5,297 bases of DNA from an uncultured Gammaproteobacteria bacterium (GTDB taxonomy: Bacteria > Pseudomonadota > Gammaproteobacteria > Arenicellales > UBA868). The stretch covers positions 1 through 5,297 of the forward strand of contig CAJXBY010000188.1 in the NCBI GenBank assembly GCA_913051905.1, given 5' to 3'. The position numbers and the translations under genes were made by a program. How positions within the stretch are numbered: the stretch's first letter is position 1; each line of letters opens with the position of its first letter. Positions 1 to 5,297 of the stretch are shown piece after piece. The notes under the pieces are model-generated. The model saw nothing but the letters and a program-made list of their open reading frames with translations, was not told the origin of the DNA and ran no database searches.

Positions 1-1558
1 TCATTTGGGATTTTGGCAGTCGGATCGGGTACGTGCGCCGAATCCTTTCATCGACTGACTCTCCGAAGAAATTCGGGTAGTGCGAGCCCAGGATCTCGTC
101 GGCAGTCTCCCGGCTTCTGGAAAAAAGATCCCGGGATCCTTCCTGTTCCCACTGATCCGTAGGCGTGCGGTCCAGCAGCATCGGATACACATATTCACTT
201 TCCATGTAGCTCAGTGTCTGACTGTTGCCAAGGAAATGGCCGGGGTCGATCGCGCTGTCGTGTATGACGTCCACTGAAAGCGTGTCGTCGGATACCTCGA
301 TACCGCGCAGCGATCTGGCAATCATCCCGATCGCATCATTGTCGATCACCATCGACTCAAAACTGCAACCCATCAGACTGCCCATCATTCCGCCGAATTC
401 ACAAAGCCTGTTCGCACCAGCGTGAGCTGCCAGGGTATAGGTCAGTGCTTTTTCGTAGCCGTATTGGGCATCCGGAATCTTTGCATCCGTCATACCACAA
501 CCCACACTGGTAGGCAGGTTGTAGTAATTGCCCATCTGGATGGCTGCGGCCGCCACCAGCGCCTGTTCGCCGCCGCCCCCAGTAAAGGACCCGGTCCGCA
601 GGTCCGTGATAAAGGGCCATGCGGCAAAAGTCATGGGACAGCCTGGCGTAATCAGATTAACGATAGCCAGGCAAGCCAGGGTCTCTGCCACGACCTGTGC
701 AAGGATTCCCGCAAGAGGCGCCGGCGCAGTTGCTCCAGACTGAGGCGCCACCGCAATGTCGCTGGTCAGCCCCATCTTGCTGGTCTCTATCAGAAGTTCG
801 AGATTTTCACGCCCGAACCTGAGGGGCGACACGATCGGGCAGCCACCAAATATGACGGACGGCTTCTTTAGAAAAGAGCCTTCTCCCCCTGAAGCCGAAT
901 CAAAAAGACCAATAGCAGGTTGAATGTGATCACGGCTTCTGAACGTTACGCAGGCCGGCTTCTCGCTGCCTGCCAGAATGGCGTAGAGCATATTCATATC
1001 GTGTTCGTAGTCGTCCGGAACATCCGTGGCCAAGACCGTGTCACCCAGCATGTGCACATTGTCGAGTTTGTCGACGAGCCGCGTAAAATCGTAGATATCC
1101 TGCAATGTCGAAGGCCGGTACGTTCTGGTCGCAGCGTCAAAAGTCGTGACCGCCGTACCCGAGTTCGAAAAATAGACGCTGTTTTTCCGGCAGTGAATAT
1201 CGTCTTTGCCGGCTCGGCTTCCGCGGGCGTAGACATAGTATTCACTGGCGGCCCCGGCGATCACGTCCTCGACCAGCCCCGGTGGGAAACACAACCGCCC
1301 ATGATCGTTCTGCACGGCGCCTTTGGGCAGTACGAGGTCCAGGAGTTCCTCGGTCGAATCGGCAATACCGGTGTGTTCAAGAATGCTGAGCGCTGCCCGA
1401 TGGACTTTTCCTACATCCTGATCAGACAAAGGCTGATAACGCCCGCCTTCCATTCCCGGCCAGATGGCGTTCACATTCGAGCGCTTTGCCCGCAACTCAA
1501 GCCGTGTTTCACGGCTCCGTCCCCTACGACGCTGGCTGGTGGTGATGTCTCGGGTCAT
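1..1558 (-). CDS. MttB-superfamily (trimethylamine methyltransferase-like) corrinoid-dependent methyltransferase, 3' end cut
   Basis: The minus-strand frame is open for 519 codons, from ATG at 1558 to the window edge, without a stop; the terminator lies beyond position 1. At 519 residues and ending in a family-like tail (VDERIRRTYPIRLP, 502-515), it should be nearly complete. Family landmarks: basic N-terminus then GRYQPLS (39-45), the SNSGTAVTTFD segment (131-141), GATAPAPLAG (275-284), DLRTGSFTGGGGEQAL (319-334), MTDAKIPDAQYGYEKA (356-371), and GHFLGNSQTL (440-449). Family members move a methyl group from a methylated amine to the cobalt of a separate corrinoid protein in the cytoplasm. No in-frame TAG occurs, so this is a non-pyrrolysine member; such enzymes include glycine betaine methyltransferase (MtgB), and the true substrate cannot be read here. 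The start is firm: a TGA lies four codons upstream in frame, and GGAG precedes ATG, though by only 2 bases. It follows cbtA on the same strand after 179 bases. No corrinoid-protein gene is in view. Confidence 0.9.
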   Translation of the reverse strand, partial: MTRDITTSQRRRGRSRETRLELRAKRSNVNAIWPGMEGGRYQPLSDQDVGKVHRAALSILEHTGIADSTEELLDLVLPKGAVQNDHGRLCFPPGLVEDVIAGAASEYYVYARGSRAGKDDIHCRKNSVYFSNSGTAVTTFDAATRTYRPSTLQDIYDFTRLVDKLDNVHMLGDTVLATDVPDDYEHDMNMLYAILAGSEKPACVTFRSRDHIQPAIGLFDSASGGEGSFLKKPSVIFGGCPIVSPLRFGRENLELLIETSKMGLTSDIAVAPQSGATAPAPLAGILAQVVAETLACLAIVNLITPGCPMTFAAWPFITDLRTGSFTGGGGEQALVAAAAIQMGNYYNLPTSVGCGMTDAKIPDAQYGYEKALTYTLAAHAGANRLCEFGGMMGSLMGCSFESMVIDNDAIGMIARSLRGIEVSDDTLSVDVIHDSAIDPGHFLGNSQTLSYMESEYVYPMLLDRTPTDQWEQEGSRDLFSRSRETADEILGSHYPNFFGESVDERIRRTYPIRLPKSQM

Positions 1559-1737
1559 TGCTCCACTTCAAAGATCGAATCCGATAAGCGTGCTGATGCA
1601 CAGCCTCTTTTGTGCTGGCATCCTGAATACCGTGATTTCTCCTTCGGTCCGGTCCTATTTTATCCGGGACACGTCGCAGTGCTTGCGCGACCACGCCCGT
1701 CGTCCCGATCCAACCCCCAGCGGGTTCTGACCGCTTC
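1559..1737 (-). other. Non-coding gap between cbtA and the MttB-like gene
   Basis: This 179-base gap separates the cbtA stop from the methyltransferase start, all transcribed leftward. It holds a 5-bp inverted repeat (AACCC-5-GGGTT, 1712-1726) 12 bases past the cbtA stop but with no T-run, an AT-rich TAAAAT (minus strand, 1662-1657) that could be a -10 element but lacks a matching -35, and an isolated AAGGAG (minus, 1644-1639) with no start codon at useful spacing. I cannot say whether the methyltransferase has its own promoter here or is read through from cbtBA. I see no recognisable riboswitch. Confidence 0.4.
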
Positions 1738-2436
1738 TCACCCTTCAGACCCAGCCTGCCGGGTGAAACGCCGAAAGAAAAACGCGCTGGTGGTACCCAG
1801 AACCAACCAGAAGATGGCATTGACAACGAGGGTCGCGGCGTAGAACCGGTCGGCGAGAATCTCCGGCGCGAGACCTGAATAACTGCCAGTGTGTGGTGCA
1901 CCCATTAGATGAGGTATTGGAATCAGGATGAGCCCCAGTACTTTGACAATCCAGCCGGGTCCAAGAAACAACAGTGACAGACCCACGCCGGTAAAGGTCA
2001 CAGCCAACAACCACCACAGCTGACGGGCACCTAACGCCTCGGTCACGGTGCCAGGAATCTCCGGCGGCAGACCCGCGGCCGGCGCCAGAAAGAACGTCGC
2101 ATACCCTCCCACGCCCCAGAGCATCCCGTGGGCCCAGGTCCCCGGAGACCGCAGCGCGTAGACCGCGCACAGCAAGAGACCAAGTCCGATTCCGAATCCG
2201 ACATTGGCCACAGCGGTCCACCCCAAACGATGGCCGTCACCCGCTGCGTGCCCATCGGCAGCAGGATGCCTGCCGGTGGTCGTTCGCATTGATGGCTCTG
2301 GCCCTGCGTCTTGTTCGTAGATTTCCGCCTCGAAAAGAACAGGCAGAACGTCAAACGTCTGGACCCCGGTCAGAACGAGTCCGGACACGAACCCGGCAAG
2401 ACATGCCGAGAACACGATCCGTCGGAAAACAGCCAA
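1738..2436 (-). CDS. cbtA: CbtA, cobalt transporter subunit
   Basis: This encodes a 232-residue hydrophobic protein matching the CbtA family, predicted inner-membrane cobalt transporters that supply cobalt for cobalamin. The opening (FRRIVFSACLAGFVSGLVLT, 4-23) is a typical CbtA first membrane helix, followed by an acidic stretch and a His-bearing loop (H57, H63, H69). Further apparent membrane helices lie at about 76-94, 104-120, 139-158, 162-178 and 201-222; the fifth is followed by PHLMGAPH (175-182) with two more histidines, plausible metal ligands. The protein ends in a basic tail (FRRFTRQ). The start shown is TTG (Leu codon) 12 bases after the cbtB stop. No Shine-Dalgarno is visible, so translation is probably coupled to cbtB. 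An in-frame GTG at residue 8 is possible but would trim the first helix. Family assignment is firm; metal specificity is from the family, not tested here. Confidence 0.88.
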   Translation of the reverse strand: MAVFRRIVFSACLAGFVSGLVLTGVQTFDVLPVLFEAEIYEQDAGPEPSMRTTTGRHPAADGHAAGDGHRLGWTAVANVGFGIGLGLLLCAVYALRSPGTWAHGMLWGVGGYATFFLAPAAGLPPEIPGTVTEALGARQLWWLLAVTFTGVGLSLLFLGPGWIVKVLGLILIPIPHLMGAPHTGSYSGLAPEILADRFYAATLVVNAIFWLVLGTTSAFFFRRFTRQAGSEG

Positions 2437-2448
2437 GAGGGCGTCAGT

Positions 2449-2631
2449 TCAGTGGCAGGGAAACGCCGCCGAGTGGCGAGTATCGTGGGCCGCGTGATGA
2501 AGCGCATCATGATGGGCAAAGCCCACACCATAGAGAATCAACCCGGCAAGGAGCACCGCAGCCGCAGACGGCCACCAGCGCGCCCTGTTTATCAGAGTGA
2601 TCCGATCAATAGAGAGATGAACACTGTCCAT
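2449..2631 (-). CDS. cbtB: CbtB, small His-rich cobalt transporter subunit
   Basis: This gives a 60-residue protein with one membrane helix (about residues 22-38) followed directly by a histidine-rich tail, VGFAHHDALHHAAHDTRHS, and a final PCH. That is the CbtB signature: the tail is thought to bind cobalt and pass it to CbtA. I chose the ATG at 2631 because it gives the usual CbtB length of about 60 and has AAGGG ten bases upstream. An ATG 12 codons earlier (2667) is in frame but has no ribosome binding site and adds residues (MGLQKDPKGVQT) unlike the family. The next gene, cbtA, lies in the same reading frame right after the TGA. Upstream, the divergent SDR gene begins 167 bases away, leaving little room for a full cobalamin riboswitch. 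Confidence 0.88.
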   Translation of the reverse strand: MDSVHLSIDRITLINRARWWPSAAAVLLAGLILYGVGFAHHDALHHAAHDTRHSAAFPCH

Positions 2632-2798
2632 GGTCTGTACGCCCTTGGGGTCTTTTTGCAGGCCCATACACCGCAGAGGTCAAGCATAACAGACCCTAGC
2701 GGCGTTACTCCAACCGTCAACTCACGAACATCCGCATTTCCGGTTGCGCTAGACTCTTCCAGCAGAGGATAGTGGGTCGCTATACCTAATTCTGGCAA
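2632..2798. promoter_or_regulatory. Divergent promoter region between cbtB and the SDR gene
   Basis: This 167-base non-coding interval must hold the promoters of both the leftward cbtB gene and the rightward dehydrogenase gene. Toward the SDR gene there is a TATACC-TAAT stretch (2781-2790), a possible -10 element only about 13 bases before the ATG, which would give a very short leader. Toward cbtB, minus-strand TTGGAG and TATGCT hexamers occur about 19 bases apart, a weak match. No B12-box or other cobalamin-riboswitch element is recognisable by eye. The region's role follows from gene orientation; the individual elements are guesses. Confidence 0.4.
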
Positions 2799-3557
2799 AT
2801 GATTGATTTCACCGGCAAGACAATACTCATCACCGGCGGCTCACGCGGAATCGGCGCCGCGACCGTCCGCCAGGTGGTTGCCCATGGAGGCAAGGTCCTC
2901 ATTCATTTTGGTTCCAACCGGACTGCCGCGGAGGCACTGGCCCGGGAAGTCGGGGAGACCTCGGTTGTCCTTTGTCAGGCGGACCTTACCTCTGAAAGTG
3001 AAACCGAACGTCTGTGGGATGAAGCTGTCTCCTGGCAGGGACGGATCGATGTCCTGGTCAACAACGCCGGTATCTACGAGAAATCACCATTGGACCTGGA
3101 CCTTGAGACCTGGCTCAGCGACTGGCAGCGGACGCTGCGTATCAACCTGCTTGCGGCTGCGCAACTTTGCCGCCGGGCGGTCGAACACTTCCGGGCATGT
3201 GGTGGCGGGATTCTGATCAATGTGTCGAGTCGCTCGGGAAAACGGGGCGACAACATTGATCACCTGCACTATGGTGCTTCCAAAGCCGGCATGCTGGCGC
3301 TGAATCGGACCATCGCCCGGGATTGCGCCGGAGAAAATATCCTGGCTTACGGGATTGCACCAGGATTCGTGCTGACCGATATGGTCGAAAGAGTCGTGAC
3401 CGAAAAAGGCCTGGATGCGATGGCTGCCCTGTACCCGACTGGGAAGGTCGCAACACCTGAAGAAGTCGCCAACGTCATCACTTTTCTCGCGAGCGGTGCC
3501 GCACCGCAGGCGACGGGCAACACGATCGACCTCAGCGGCGCCGCAGAGGTCAGCTGA
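2799..3557 (+). CDS. Short-chain dehydrogenase/reductase (classical SDR, FabG-like)
   Basis: This is a complete 252-residue classical SDR, the usual length for the family; such enzymes are cytosolic NAD(P)(H)-dependent alcohol/ketone oxidoreductases. Visible landmarks: cofactor-binding TGGSRGIG (12-19), acidic D62 in QADL for adenine contact, NNAG (88-91), N116 in RIN, the serine in NVSS (143-144), the catalytic YGASK pair Y158/K162, and APGFVLTDM (187-195). R41 after the second strand hints at NADP(H) preference (inference). The Ser144-Tyr158 distance is one residue longer than in E. coli FabG. The C-terminus, IDLSGAAEVS, departs from the common DGG ending. The substrate cannot be read from sequence. 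The start has no visible Shine-Dalgarno sequence (upstream reads TAATTCTGGCAA), but the ATG places the first strand exactly where the family has it. It is divergent from cbtB and convergent with the next gene, so probably monocistronic. Confidence 0.93.
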   Translation: MIDFTGKTILITGGSRGIGAATVRQVVAHGGKVLIHFGSNRTAAEALAREVGETSVVLCQADLTSESETERLWDEAVSWQGRIDVLVNNAGIYEKSPLDLDLETWLSDWQRTLRINLLAAAQLCRRAVEHFRACGGGILINVSSRSGKRGDNIDHLHYGASKAGMLALNRTIARDCAGENILAYGIAPGFVLTDMVERVVTEKGLDAMAALYPTGKVATPEEVANVITFLASGAAPQATGNTIDLSGAAEVS

Positions 3558-3582
3558 GAAGTTCAGGGTACCCTAATCTGCG

Positions 3583-3801
3583 CTAAGCTGGCCGCTCCCA
3601 ACCCTTGCCTGCCCCACAACGCAGGCAACGCTGGTTCAGAAACACTTCCTCCCAGTCTGCGTCTGTCGCCATATAGTCCAGAATCACCCGCAGTGCCTTG
3701 GAGGTGCTCCGAAACTCGTAGGTCTCACGGGCATACTCCAGCATCTCGATGGTATCCGGATGCAGTTCGACCTCCAGCGTCTCTTTTTTACCCATGGGCA
3801 T
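3583..3801 (-). CDS. Small ribbon-helix-helix-like protein with C-terminal CxxC
   Basis: This is a 72-residue protein of unknown function. The predicted layout is a basic N-terminus (MGKK), a short strand ETLEVELH (about 7-14), helix PDTIEMLEYARETY (15-28), a turn with FRSTSK, a second helix through ALRVILDYMA (about 33-45), an acidic linker, then CLRC (C59, C62) and a short tail. Strand-helix-helix with a basic N-terminus is the ribbon-helix-helix (CopG/Arc-like) pattern, so a dimeric DNA-binding regulator is plausible; the CxxC could bind metal or respond to redox state, but only two cysteines per chain are seen. The start at 3801 is chosen over an in-frame ATG at 3918 because AAGGAG sits 7 bases before it. 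The gene converges on the SDR gene (25-base gap) and diverges from the lactonase operon. Gene reality is good; function is inference. Confidence 0.8.
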   Translation of the reverse strand: MPMGKKETLEVELHPDTIEMLEYARETYEFRSTSKALRVILDYMATDADWEEVFLNQRCLRCGAGKGWERPA

Positions 3802-3808
3802 ATTCGCT

Positions 3809-3814
3809 CTCCTT
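3809..3814 (-). promoter_or_regulatory. Strong Shine-Dalgarno fixing the start of the CxxC small gene
   Basis: The minus strand reads AAGGAG followed by seven bases (AGCGAAT) and ATG at 3801-3799. This ideal spacing decides the start: the upstream in-frame ATG at 3918 would add 39 residues (rich in Pro, Gly and Arg) that do not resemble the rest of the protein, and the ATG two codons downstream is too far from this site. It is the best ribosome binding site in the window. Confidence 0.8.
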
Positions 3815-3875
3815 CTCTGTGGTTTTGGATCCAGTTTCAAGCCAAAGTCTACCAATCCCGGCGGCTGAATATCAC

Positions 3876-3897
3876 ATGCTCCGCCGTCGCCGAGCAT
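3876..3897. repeat. Inverted repeat ATGCTC-N10-GAGCAT, possible operator
   Basis: Two perfect 6-base arms (ATGCTC at 3876-3881 and GAGCAT at 3892-3897) flank ten GC-rich bases, with arm centres 16 bases apart. The repeat lies 75 to 96 bases upstream of the CxxC small gene and about 120 bases upstream of the lactonase gene, a fitting place for a shared operator. It is not followed by a T-run, so it is not a terminator. Six-base arms occur by chance often enough that the regulatory reading is tentative. Confidence 0.3.
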
Positions 3898-4018
3898 TTG
3901 CACCGTTCGCCCCTTCACATGTATCCCGGTTACAAAGTGAATAGACTACCCTTTTCTGGTGACCGGGATGCGAGCCACCGGCCACAGCACCTGGCCATAG
4001 GCCCCATGGATTCCCAAC

Positions 4019-5023
4019 ATGCTGTCAATTGACCAACTGGAGTTTACCGGCAGGGAACTCAGTCGACCCGAATGTGTACTCGCCACCCGCTCAGGACATC
4101 TTTATACGGCCGATGCCCGCGGCGGCGTGGCGGTGATCTATCCGGACGGCAGGACCTGTCTGCTGGCACATCGAACAGAATCTCCATGGTTGATACCCAA
4201 CGGCATCGCACTGATGCCCGACGGAACTTTTTTGCTGGCACATCTTGGGAACACATCCGGTGGCGTCTTTCAACTGGATGGCCATGGTGCGCTGAAGCCG
4301 TTCCTCGAAGAAGTCGACGGAATTCCGCTGCCACCCACCAATTTCGTCGGTCGTGATCACAAAGGGAATATCTGGATCACGGTCAGCACCCGCCAGCATC
4401 CCCGCCACCAGGCTGCAAGAGCCGATGTGGCGGATGGTTTCATCGTACGAATCGACGAGCAAGGCGCCCGAATTGCAGCCGAAGGCCTCGGCTACACCAA
4501 CGAATGCGTTGTCGATCCTGCCGGGAAGCATCTCTTTGTCAATGAGACCTTTGCCCGGCGGACATCTCGGTTCAAGCTGGCCGAAAACGGAACATTGAGC
4601 GGACGCGAAACCGTCACGGAGTTCGGCCCGGGCGATTTTCCTGACGGACTGACATTCGACTCGGCCGGTGACCTCTGGGTTACCTGTGTCGTCAGCAACC
4701 GCCTGATCCGCGTGACGCCAGACGGAAGCCAGCACGTTTTTCTCGAAGACTGCGATCATGAGCGCATGACAGTCGTCGAGCAGCGCTACCAGGCGGGGTC
4801 TTTGCAGGGAGACGACCTGAACCGGGTCCAGCCCAAGGTTCTGCGCAACATCTCCAGCCTGACCTTTGGCGGTCCGGACCTCCGAACGGCGTGGCTGGGT
4901 TGCCTGGGGGGGGCGTCGCTGGCAACCTTTAGGAGTCCGGTTGCAGGTCTGGTGCCAGCCCATTTTGATGTCGTCCCCGCCTGGCTCGACCGGCTCGCAT
5001 CAGCGTCTTCCAGCCGATCATGA
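4019..5023 (+). CDS. SMP-30/gluconolactonase/LRE-like family lactonase
   Basis: This is a complete 334-residue six-bladed beta-propeller of the SMP-30/gluconolactonase family, which hydrolyse sugar-acid or related lactones with a divalent metal in the central tunnel. Family metal and active-site positions are present: E18 in RPECV, N61 in IPNGIAL, N108 in PTNFVGRD, N161 in GYTNE, and D209 in FPDGLTFDSAGDLWV. Propeller repeats are visible, for example PDGRTCLLAH (42-51) and PDGTFLLAH (67-75). The end carries the family SLATFRSPVAG block (300-310). There is no signal peptide, so it is cytosolic. The start is the first available: an in-frame TAG lies at 3998-4000 and no strong Shine-Dalgarno precedes the ATG. 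The 3' end overlaps the next gene by ATGA. An eight-G run (4906-4913) sits inside the gene but the frame is family-like on both sides. The actual lactone is unknown; a broader hydrolase role is possible. Confidence 0.9.
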   Translation: MLSIDQLEFTGRELSRPECVLATRSGHLYTADARGGVAVIYPDGRTCLLAHRTESPWLIPNGIALMPDGTFLLAHLGNTSGGVFQLDGHGALKPFLEEVDGIPLPPTNFVGRDHKGNIWITVSTRQHPRHQAARADVADGFIVRIDEQGARIAAEGLGYTNECVVDPAGKHLFVNETFARRTSRFKLAENGTLSGRETVTEFGPGDFPDGLTFDSAGDLWVTCVVSNRLIRVTPDGSQHVFLEDCDHERMTVVEQRYQAGSLQGDDLNRVQPKVLRNISSLTFGGPDLRTAWLGCLGGASLATFRSPVAGLVPAHFDVVPAWLDRLASASSSRS

Positions 5024-5297
5024 CGCTGAAGGTTGCTGGCGTTGGTGCCGGATATTTTGCCCAGTACCATTACGAGGCCTGGCAGCGCATGCCGGACGTG
5101 GCACTGGAGGCGGTGTGCGATCATGACGCCGACCGGGCCCGGTCAACGGCCGCCCGCCACGGCATTCCGATGGTGTTCGATGATCTCGAGAAAATGCTCC
5201 GTCAGACAGCGCCGGACGTGGTGGACATCATCACACCACCGGAAAGCCATCAGTTGCTGACTGACATTGCGGGGACTGCCGGTGCAGCTGTCATCTG
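5020..5297 (+). CDS. Gfo/Idh/MocA-family oxidoreductase, 3' end cut
   Basis: The first 92 codons of a Gfo/Idh/MocA-type NAD(P)-dependent dehydrogenase are present; the full family length is about 330-400 residues. The Rossmann N-terminus is clear: LKVAGVGAGYFAQYHYEAW (3-21) holds the glycine-rich loop, AVCDHD (31-36) ends the second strand with an acidic D34 that suggests NAD rather than NADP, and VVDIITPPESH (67-77) is the typical fourth-strand block. The catalytic EKP motif would follow directly after the window edge. The ATG overlaps the lactonase stop (ATGA, 5020-5023), so the two are translationally coupled. A dehydrogenase next to a lactonase suggests that a sugar is oxidised to a lactone and hydrolysed to an acid, or that a derivative of these is handled; this is inference and the substrate is unknown. 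Confidence 0.9.
   Translation, partial: MTLKVAGVGAGYFAQYHYEAWQRMPDVALEAVCDHDADRARSTAARHGIPMVFDDLEKMLRQTAPDVVDIITPPESHQLLTDIAGTAGAAVI

Larger units (their letters stand above)
3802..4018. promoter_or_regulatory. Divergent promoter region, CxxC small gene / lactonase operon
   Basis: This 217-base interval lies between two genes that start away from each other, so it should carry both promoters. It contains a perfect 6-bp inverted repeat (described separately), two copies of CACATG (3873-3878 and 3916-3921), and three closely spaced GGCC sites (3980, 3993, 4000). No clean -35/-10 pair stands out on either strand. The frames running through it in both directions give low-quality proteins and I treat the interval as non-coding. 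Confidence 0.45.

Noticed and set aside
1..1558. Possible pseudogene, since several short frames on both strands cover this region
   Set aside because: Reading the minus strand codon by codon from 1558 gives 519 uninterrupted codons with family motifs along the whole length; the gene is only cut by the window edge.
1568..1644. Leader peptide: 17-codon frame (ATG at 1621) ending four codons before the methyltransferase start, with AAGGAG upstream
   Set aside because: The AAGGAG is 17 bases from the ATG, too far to serve it, and the peptide shows no amino-acid run typical of attenuation leaders.
1712..1726. AACCC-N5-GGGTT hairpin just after the cbtA stop as a terminator
   Set aside because: The stem is only 5 bp and no T-run follows on the minus strand, so it does not qualify as an intrinsic terminator.
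920..1843. A 307-codon plus-strand open frame
   Set aside because: It is antisense to the MttB-like gene, whose frame is conserved and continuous; the translation has no family features and runs through the gap into the end of cbtA. It is a shadow of a GC-rich coding strand.
3565..3574. Palindrome AGGGTACCCT between the convergent SDR and CxxC genes
   Set aside because: It is a 10-base perfect palindrome with no loop and no T-run on either side; expected by chance and not a terminator.
3802..3918. Longer 111-residue version of the CxxC small protein starting at 3918
   Set aside because: The added 39 residues do not look like part of the fold, and the AAGGAG at 3809-3814 points to the ATG at 3801.
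4160..4244. Repeated 12-base TGCTGGCACATC within the lactonase gene
   Set aside because: It encodes the repeated LLAH of adjacent propeller blades, so it is explained by the protein fold.
4091..4963. A 290-codon minus-strand open frame
   Set aside because: It is antisense to the clearly recognisable SMP-30-family gene and shows no domain or ribosome binding site of its own.

Overview
The window reads as ordinary chromosomal DNA from a moderately GC-rich bacterium. A (probably marine or soil) proteobacterium is my best guess from the gene families and codon use, but no marker gene is present to fix the lineage. Coding density is high. There are no rRNA or tRNA genes, insertion sequences or CRISPR arrays. 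Both edges cut through genes.

Left part (1-2631, all minus strand). Read in the direction of transcription this is cbtB (small His-rich cobalt-transporter subunit), cbtA (polytopic cobalt-transporter subunit), a 179-base gap, then a 519-codon MttB-superfamily methyltransferase whose stop codon lies just beyond position 1. cbtB and cbtA share one reading frame and are separated only by a TGA and four codons. The MttB-like frame is open throughout with no internal TAG, so it is a non-pyrrolysine member. These enzymes pass a methyl group from a methylated amine to a corrinoid protein, and cobalt is the metal of corrinoids, so the three genes make functional sense as neighbours.

Middle (2799-3801). 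A 252-residue short-chain dehydrogenase/reductase is transcribed divergently from cbtB. It converges, with a 25-base gap, on a 72-residue minus-strand protein that looks like a ribbon-helix-helix regulator carrying a C-terminal CxxC. The start of the small gene is set by a textbook Shine-Dalgarno sequence.

Right part (4019-5297, plus strand). A complete SMP-30/gluconolactonase-type lactonase overlaps by 4 bases (ATGA) the start of a Gfo/Idh/MocA-family NAD(P)-dependent oxidoreductase, cut by the window end after 92 codons. The pair looks like part of a sugar or sugar-acid oxidation operon. The 217-base region between the small regulator-like gene and the lactonase is a divergent promoter region and contains a perfect ATGCTC-N10-GAGCAT inverted repeat.

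I see no clear novel multi-gene system. The items most worth a second look are the cobalt-transport/corrinoid-methyltransferase linkage without an evident cobalamin riboswitch, and the small CxxC ribbon-helix-helix-like protein next to the lactonase operon.
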